Below are positions 17,901-18,087 of a stretch of 18,087 bases of DNA, in pieces. The notes below the pieces were generated by a model. The model saw only the letters and a program-made list of their open reading frames with translations, had not been told where the DNA came from and searched no databases. Each line of letters starts with the position of its first letter. Within the stretch, counting starts at the first letter, position 1. The stretch is from Pinguiococcus pyrenoidosus (taxonomy: Eukaryota; Sar; Pinguiophyceae; Pinguiochrysidales; Pinguiochrysidaceae), in contig JAAMXY010003261.1 of the NCBI GenBank assembly GCA_019677205.1, positions 1 to 18,087 on the forward strand, written 5' to 3'. Made by a program: the position numbers and the translations under genes.

Positions 17901-18087
17901 CCTGGAAGTCGGTGGCAAGGGTCGTGGGCAGACAGATAACTCGAGGAATCCAGCGAGCGAGGGCGGCCAACTGACGATTGGCTGGGCCACCAGCAAGTTC
18001 GTCGGAGAGTATTACAACTTTCAGGGCGTTGGCGACGATCGGCACAGCTGGGGCCTCCGCGCTTGCGACCCGAGGCCCTGGCACACC
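1..18087 (+). CDS. Giant multidomain DUF3638/DUF3645 protein, partial at both ends (exons 1-88, 163-6373, 6451-6751, 6889-10691, 10760-17705, 17810-18087)
   Basis: One intron-containing gene fills the window and runs off both edges. The exons add up to about 17.6 kb of coding sequence, or roughly 5,870 residues. Domain order is: helical N-terminal part, basic stretch, CUB-like domain, UBA-like domain, conserved region before the ATPase core, split FN3-like domain, acidic linker, two Tudor-like barrels, RanBP2-like zinc finger, alpha-helical region, DUF3638 with Walker A, Walker B-like motif, DUF3645, SGTP and RMRGIGKGQ motifs, cysteine knuckle, Gln-Glu repeat, EF-hand loop and three SPRY domains. 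The core matches what I know of DUF3638-family proteins in fungi, oomycetes and algae. These are large and usually called ubiquitinyl hydrolases, with the enzymatic role unproven. Splice phases agree throughout except for a one-base frame discrepancy near 6600. There is no signal peptide to assess because the start is outside the window. I see no convincing membrane segment, so a soluble protein is likely. Family membership is quite certain; function is inferred. Confidence 0.85.
89..162 (+). other. Intron 1 (74 bp, GT-AG, phase 1)
   Basis: The donor is AAG|GTACGT and the acceptor TCATCAG|AA. A CTGAC branch-point candidate at 143-147 lies about 16 bases before the acceptor. The intron carries in-frame stops (for example TGA at 144-146 in the frame of exon 2), and removing it fuses two open frames in phase. 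Confidence 0.75.
163..6373 (+). CDS. Exon 2: N-terminal third with CUB-like and UBA-like domains and the start of the conserved DUF3638-family region
   Basis: This is an uninterrupted frame of about 2,070 codons, entered from the acceptor at 161-162 and left at the donor GTGGGA at 6374. It has no ATG start of its own; the reading frame simply continues from exon 1. The first 3 kb are mostly alpha-helical with charged linkers: a Lys/Glu/Gly-rich linker at about 1537-1633 and a Lys/Arg-rich stretch at 2655-2731 that could be a nuclear localisation signal. A CUB-like beta-sandwich follows at about 3480-3840 and a UBA-like domain at about 3891-4005. From about 5370 the protein resembles the region that precedes the ATPase core in this family, for example a segment like LPEALLLGYQFWRTG and the later YLRKQLERIETTKKMLFWT. 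The intervening 4020-5370 has no domain I recognise. Confidence 0.85.
2655..2731 (+). other. Lys/Arg-rich stretch, possible nuclear localisation signal
   Basis: Runs of Lys and Arg (KKKTRLKRAKS, then AKKKSKLVTK) form a basic cluster in a probably disordered linker after a Pro/Gly-rich segment. A nuclear signal or a nucleic-acid-binding tail are both possible. It could simply be a charged linker. Confidence 0.35.
3480..3840 (+). other. CUB-like beta-sandwich domain
   Basis: The stretch begins ERLVESEHPYSYDM, continues with an FMSLSFDKMSS strand and WPGVRGEKPLIIPGCRFWIEF, and ends WGYKISIRAP. This pattern ('ES-HPY', 'I-FD', 'WPG-PLVIP--FF-F', 'DWGYK') is that of the CUB-like domain seen in very large ubiquitin-pathway and ZZEF1-type proteins. 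It is probably a ligand- or protein-binding sandwich. The usual Asp before WGYK is Glu here. Confidence 0.65.
3891..4005 (+). other. UBA-like ubiquitin-binding domain
   Basis: The segment STLTLAACQQALRHCQNNME followed by ARAYLEDQGFD has the UBA spacing: an Ala-rich first part, a 'CxxALxxxxxNxExA' second helix and a 'YLxxQG' third helix. UBA domains bind ubiquitin. Here the domain sits a few residues after the CUB-like domain. Confidence 0.65.
5370..6373 (+). other. Conserved region upstream of the DUF3638 core
   Basis: Landmarks shared with other DUF3638-family giants, as I remember them, are a 'LP-ALL--YQFW----- IRGY' segment, a 'YLRKQLERIETTKKMLFWT' segment, 'PFLELSFEI' followed by 'DGWYVVP'-like strands, then 'GIHESLILKNDQGDYQILVR' and 'ARLYLIMMRLQCFRYKEA' across intron 2. 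A Gly/Ser-rich insertion interrupts it near 5490-5610. Its function is not known to me. Confidence 0.6.
6374..6450 (+). other. Intron 2 (77 bp, GT-AG, phase 2)
   Basis: The donor is TTCAG|GTGGGA. A pyrimidine-rich 3' half leads to acceptor CTCTCAG|GTAC. Splicing joins MMRLQCF to RYKEAAQLLDG, which restores a continuous family segment. Unspliced reading gives a low-complexity tail and a stop at 6498-6500. Confidence 0.85.
6451..6751 (+). CDS. Exon 3, containing an apparent frame discrepancy near 6600
   Basis: The exon enters in frame 2 (AG plus G gives Arg, then YKEAAQLLDGYSVEHM). This continues the family region that ends with a Cys-x2-Lys-Leu-like segment (DSLLCMAKLYW). After about 6601 frame 2 becomes Ser/Cys/Arg-rich and stops at 6719-6721. 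Frame 1 instead reads VRFAKLVPGGEAGQLILP and so on, with G/C third positions, to the donor at 6752, and it joins exon 4 in phase. Both halves look coding, so a one-base loss or two-base gain lies around 6599-6606. This could be a sequencing or assembly error, a real frameshift, or an unusual intron. Confidence 0.7.
6752..6888 (+). other. Intron 3 (137 bp, GT-AG, phase 1)
   Basis: The donor is ATTG|GTAAGC, close to the eukaryotic consensus. A CTAAT branch-point candidate at 6837-6841 is followed by a long CT-rich tract and acceptor GACGCAG|GC. The T-rich composition differs sharply from the exons. Splicing joins LRDEIG to LSLRFTQEEE. Confidence 0.88.
6889..10691 (+). CDS. Exon 4: FN3-like, Tudor-like and zinc-finger modules followed by a helical region
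   Basis: The G at 6751 plus GC at 6889-6890 makes Gly. The exon continues as LSLRFTQEEEDTIREA, matching the short 'CRLS-x-EEE' type segment of the family. Then come a Lys/Asp/Glu-rich linker, a short coiled coil (about 7219-7310), a split FN3-like domain (about 7306-7851), a strongly acidic linker (7852-8073), a Tyr/Trp-containing segment, two Tudor-like barrels (8418-8571 and 8613-8770) and a RanBP2-like zinc finger (8796-8879). The remaining 1.8 kb is predominantly helical and leads to the DUF3638 core in exon 5. The exon ends at a phase-0 donor, GTGAGG, at 10692. Several of these modules are probably insertions relative to the fungal members I know. Confidence 0.85.
7219..7310 (+). other. 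Short coiled-coil segment
   Basis: A charged amphipathic helix, roughly STIRKLRRQLDLKKRQIDEM, has leucine/isoleucine spacing compatible with three to four heptads. It lies just before the FN3-like domain and may be a spacer or dimer contact. Confidence 0.45.
7306..7851 (+). other. FN3-like domain with a beta-barrel-like insertion
   Basis: The first strands (LEFQVRFLEPKSVASDRVVL then KWQLV) and the C strand (GIIAYYLYTLK) are separated from the last strands (KFEVSGLSEKTTYKFWLSAY, then NLCGPQKRVELELTTPG) by about 60 residues. That inserted part contains 'VGDYFLLKGDEDICNVVEV' and 'LGYSVQRKQ', at about 7540-7700, and looks like a small SH3/Tudor-like barrel. The FN3 ending is convincing; the nested insertion is inference. 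Confidence 0.55.
7852..8073 (+). repeat. Acidic Glu/Asp-rich low-complexity linker
   Basis: About 70 residues are dominated by Glu, Asp, Lys and Gly, encoded by purine-rich GAR/GAY codons. A similar but weaker acidic stretch is at 6948-7005. These are likely disordered linkers around inserted domains. Confidence 0.85.
8418..8571 (+). other. Tudor/SH3-like barrel 1
   Basis: The sequence VIVGDEVTYVRNGEAVKATV followed by PTVELADGTLIDDVSPGSLL has the 'GDEV---NG----ATV------V-LADG----DV----L' pattern of small five-stranded barrels such as Tudor or Agenet. The ligand cannot be told. Confidence 0.5.
8613..8770 (+). other. Tudor/SH3-like barrel 2
   Basis: LKKGDRCELKWGPFFLGARV and then LFALDLDIGEQIYNVPPKQL follow the 'KGDRVE-------GARV----G--Y-LD-D-GE---NVP---L' pattern typical of protist Tudor-like repeats. 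It is tandem with barrel 1 and directly before the zinc finger. Confidence 0.55.
8796..8879 (+). other. RanBP2-type (NZF-like) zinc finger candidate
   Basis: The pattern is W-x-C-x9-C-x3-N-x6-C-x3-C, with WRC at 8796-8804, CFTLN in the middle and CGGLC at the end. The RanBP2 consensus is W-x-C-x(2-4)-C-x3-N-x6-C-x2-C. The Trp, four Cys and conserved Asn all match, but the first Cys-Cys loop is longer. Such fingers bind ubiquitin or RNA. Confidence 0.5.
10692..10759 (+). other. Intron 4 (68 bp, GT-AG, phase 0)
   Basis: The donor is GGAG|GTGAGG and the acceptor CCCCAG|GACG. A branch-point candidate CTCAC is at 10736-10740, about 20 bases from the acceptor. Splicing links ICGNVE to DVFVSDHRR. 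Reading through the intron would instead give a stop near 10812. Confidence 0.85.
10760..17705 (+). CDS. Exon 5: DUF3638/DUF3645 helicase-like core, Gln-Glu repeat, EF-hand and two SPRY domains
   Basis: This is about 2,315 codons in frame 2, entered in phase 0 with DVFVSDHRRYLRKRSSELN. It carries DUF3638 with Walker A (about 10940-11380), a Walker B-like motif (11573-11590), an acidic and Gly-His linker (about 11980-12090), DUF3645 (12356-12490), SGTP (12842-12853) and the motif V/VI-like block (13250-13378). Further on are a cysteine knuckle (14075-14128), a Gln-Glu repeat (14897-14938), a family segment VVLLSLAEAQTVRWAL, an EF-hand loop (16016-16051) and two SPRY domains (about 16380-16863 and 16966-17505). 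An ATG at 10748 precedes the exon in the same frame but lies inside intron 4, so it is not taken as a gene start. The exon ends at donor GTGAGG at 17706. Confidence 0.88.
10940..11380 (+). other. DUF3638 domain with Walker A ATP-binding motif
   Basis: Landmarks are LMFEFITGFMLRKDQVLKIR, then HQMNMGSGKTAVIAPML with the P-loop GSGKT at 11063-11077, VVQMVPDALLEQTRALLLST (motif Ia-like), VVFNFSRD, and IIIASPAQMKNCMLKYIDLL. The same order is seen in DUF3638 of fungi and oomycetes, where the loop reads roughly 'MGxGKTxVxxPxL'. The Lys and Thr for nucleotide binding are intact. Confidence 0.85.
11573..11590 (+). other. Walker B-like motif LIDECD
   Basis: ALIDECDWVLDPLKSELNYP follows the P-loop by about 170 residues. 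It matches the family block 'LIMDEVD-LL-PL-SELNFP'. The Asp-Glu pair fits the DExx motif II of superfamily 2 ATPases. Confidence 0.75.
12356..12490 (+). other. DUF3645 domain
   Basis: LLLAVPFVGKDSPSPSAEFA followed by SPDVAIGFTILAYRYVGLRR corresponds to the family block 'R-AVPYRAKD-PS---EF-HPDV---LT-L-Y---GL'. DUF3645 is short and found with DUF3638 in the same proteins. Confidence 0.8.
12836..13378 (+). other. Second helicase-like half: SGTP and RMRGIGKGQ motifs
   Basis: GFSGTPSNLLP (12836-12868) looks like motif III. VDTGAIITGLSNRETADRLM and VVYIDDEGDKQAI are family landmarks. FYDQVHTVGMDIKQGIDAKA (about 13240-13299), LRDVAQGVW and RMRGIGKGQ (13352-13378) resemble motifs V and VI, where an Arg pair acts as the finger toward ATP in superfamily 2 enzymes. 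Whether it unwinds anything is unknown. Confidence 0.7.
14075..14128 (+). other. Four-cysteine zinc-knuckle candidate
   Basis: The spacing is C-x2-C-x8-C-x4-C (ICSTCNRRITEGKCANRSC), preceded by a Tyr/Asp-rich segment and followed by an acidic stretch. The spacing suits a small zinc site. I do not know a named family with exactly this form. Confidence 0.45.
14897..14938 (+). repeat. Gln-Glu repeat encoded by a (CAG GAG)n tract
   Basis: Seven tandem Gln-Glu pairs come from a nearly perfect six-base unit; only the first Gln is CAA. A Gln-Glu-rich run at this place also occurs in other DUF3638-family proteins, as I recall them. The helix is probably charged and extended. The tract is prone to length variation. 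Confidence 0.9.
16016..16051 (+). other. EF-hand calcium-binding loop
   Basis: DLDGNGQINCSE is a canonical 12-residue loop with Asp at 1 and 3, Asn at 5, Gly at 6, Ile at 8 and Glu at 12. It is followed by the start of the second helix (FLNTFM). Only one clear loop is visible; EF-hands usually pair, so a degenerate partner may precede it. Confidence 0.8.
16380..16863 (+). other. SPRY domain 1
   Basis: Signatures are RYYFEITVRVAQGVACVGWI (the 'YYFEV---G---VGW' strands), DEEDAHSWAVAG ('DSWA'), QPGDVIGCLGDF ('GDVIGC--D') and WIQFFHNGQALG ('I-F--NG--LG'). These are the classic SPRY landmarks in order. The domain probably recognises a protein partner. Confidence 0.85.
16966..17505 (+). other. SPRY domain 2 (divergent)
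   Basis: ITAGKWFLDVETNGYSWCDI and GIGFVTAEYDALL give the first strands, MAYMFYPVQGRLM the middle, and ISLMENGAVVRNAVFK and FRPIFLQESYSSISIPWN the end. The usual Asp/His-Ser-Trp and 'GDVIG' sites are altered, so the fold is likely but the binding surface differs. Confidence 0.65.
17706..17809 (+). other. Intron 5 (104 bp, GT-AG, phase 1), hiding an apparent stop codon
   Basis: The donor is GACAG|GTGAGG and the acceptor ACCCAAG|GT. The TAA that would end the long frame (17750-17752) lies inside the intron. It falls within a CTAAC branch-point candidate at 17749-17753, followed by a pyrimidine-rich tract. Splicing joins YDKETG to IIEAIDML and leads straight into a SPRY domain. Confidence 0.75.
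17810..18087 (+). CDS. Exon 6 (partial): third SPRY domain, running off the window
   Basis: The G at 17705 plus GT at 17810-17811 makes Gly, and frame 1 is then open to the window edge. It reads IIEAIDMLPSVVVPLPE, then LKTGKFYYEVDVLE and GGQLTIGWATSKF, and ends near DDRHSWGLRACD. This is a clear SPRY pattern: a 'G-x-FYYEV' strand, a 'x-IGWA' strand and an 'HSWG' segment. It shows that the gene does not stop at the TAA at 17750-17752. Confidence 0.82.
17820..18087 (+). other. SPRY domain 3 (truncated by window edge)
   Basis: TGKFYYEVDVLEVGG, QLTIGWATSKF and DDRHSWGLRACD give the first half of a SPRY fold; the remaining strands lie downstream. It follows SPRY 2 after a basic, Arg/Ser/Gly-rich linker at about 17545-17650. 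Confidence 0.8.

Noticed and set aside
1-18087. Bacterial or phage origin
   Set aside because: GT-AG introns with branch points and pyrimidine tracts, giant multidomain architecture, FN3/SPRY/UBA/EF-hand modules, and no ribosome-binding sites or operon layout.

Overview
The window is eukaryotic nuclear DNA. It lies entirely inside one protein-coding gene on the + strand that starts before base 1 and continues past base 18087. It is G/C-rich with G/C-biased third codon positions. Very long coding exons are joined by five short GT-AG introns (68 to 137 bp), some with plausible branch points and pyrimidine tracts. The style fits a unicellular alga or protist, such as a stramenopile, haptophyte or alveolate, but I cannot name the taxon. 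The minus strand holds only shadow reading frames.

Layout: exon 1 (1-88), exon 2 (163-6373), exon 3 (6451-6751), exon 4 (6889-10691), exon 5 (10760-17705) and exon 6 (17810-18087). Phases agree at every junction except inside exon 3. There the frame jumps near 6599-6606, by one base missing or two extra. Together the exons encode roughly 5,870 residues, so the whole protein is a giant.

The protein is recognisable from its core, a DUF3638/DUF3645 protein. This poorly understood family of very large eukaryotic proteins is often labelled 'ubiquitinyl hydrolase' in databases without clear biochemical support. The core carries motifs like those of superfamily 2 helicases: Walker A (GSGKT, 11063-11077), a Walker B-like LIDECD (11573-11590), SGTP (12842-12853) and RMRGIGKGQ (13352-13378). 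DUF3645 lies between the second and third of these.

Accessory modules surround the core. N-terminal to it are a CUB-like beta-sandwich followed at once by a UBA-like domain (exon 2), then a split FN3-like domain, two Tudor/SH3-like barrels and a RanBP2-like zinc finger (exon 4). C-terminal to it are a four-cysteine zinc-knuckle candidate, a Gln-Glu repeat, an EF-hand loop and three SPRY domains, the last running off the window. CUB-like, UBA and RanBP2-type modules often occur in ubiquitin-pathway proteins, and SPRY domains are protein-recognition modules. My inference is a large ATP-dependent scaffold or remodeller linked to ubiquitin signalling and perhaps calcium. The sequence alone does not establish its activity.
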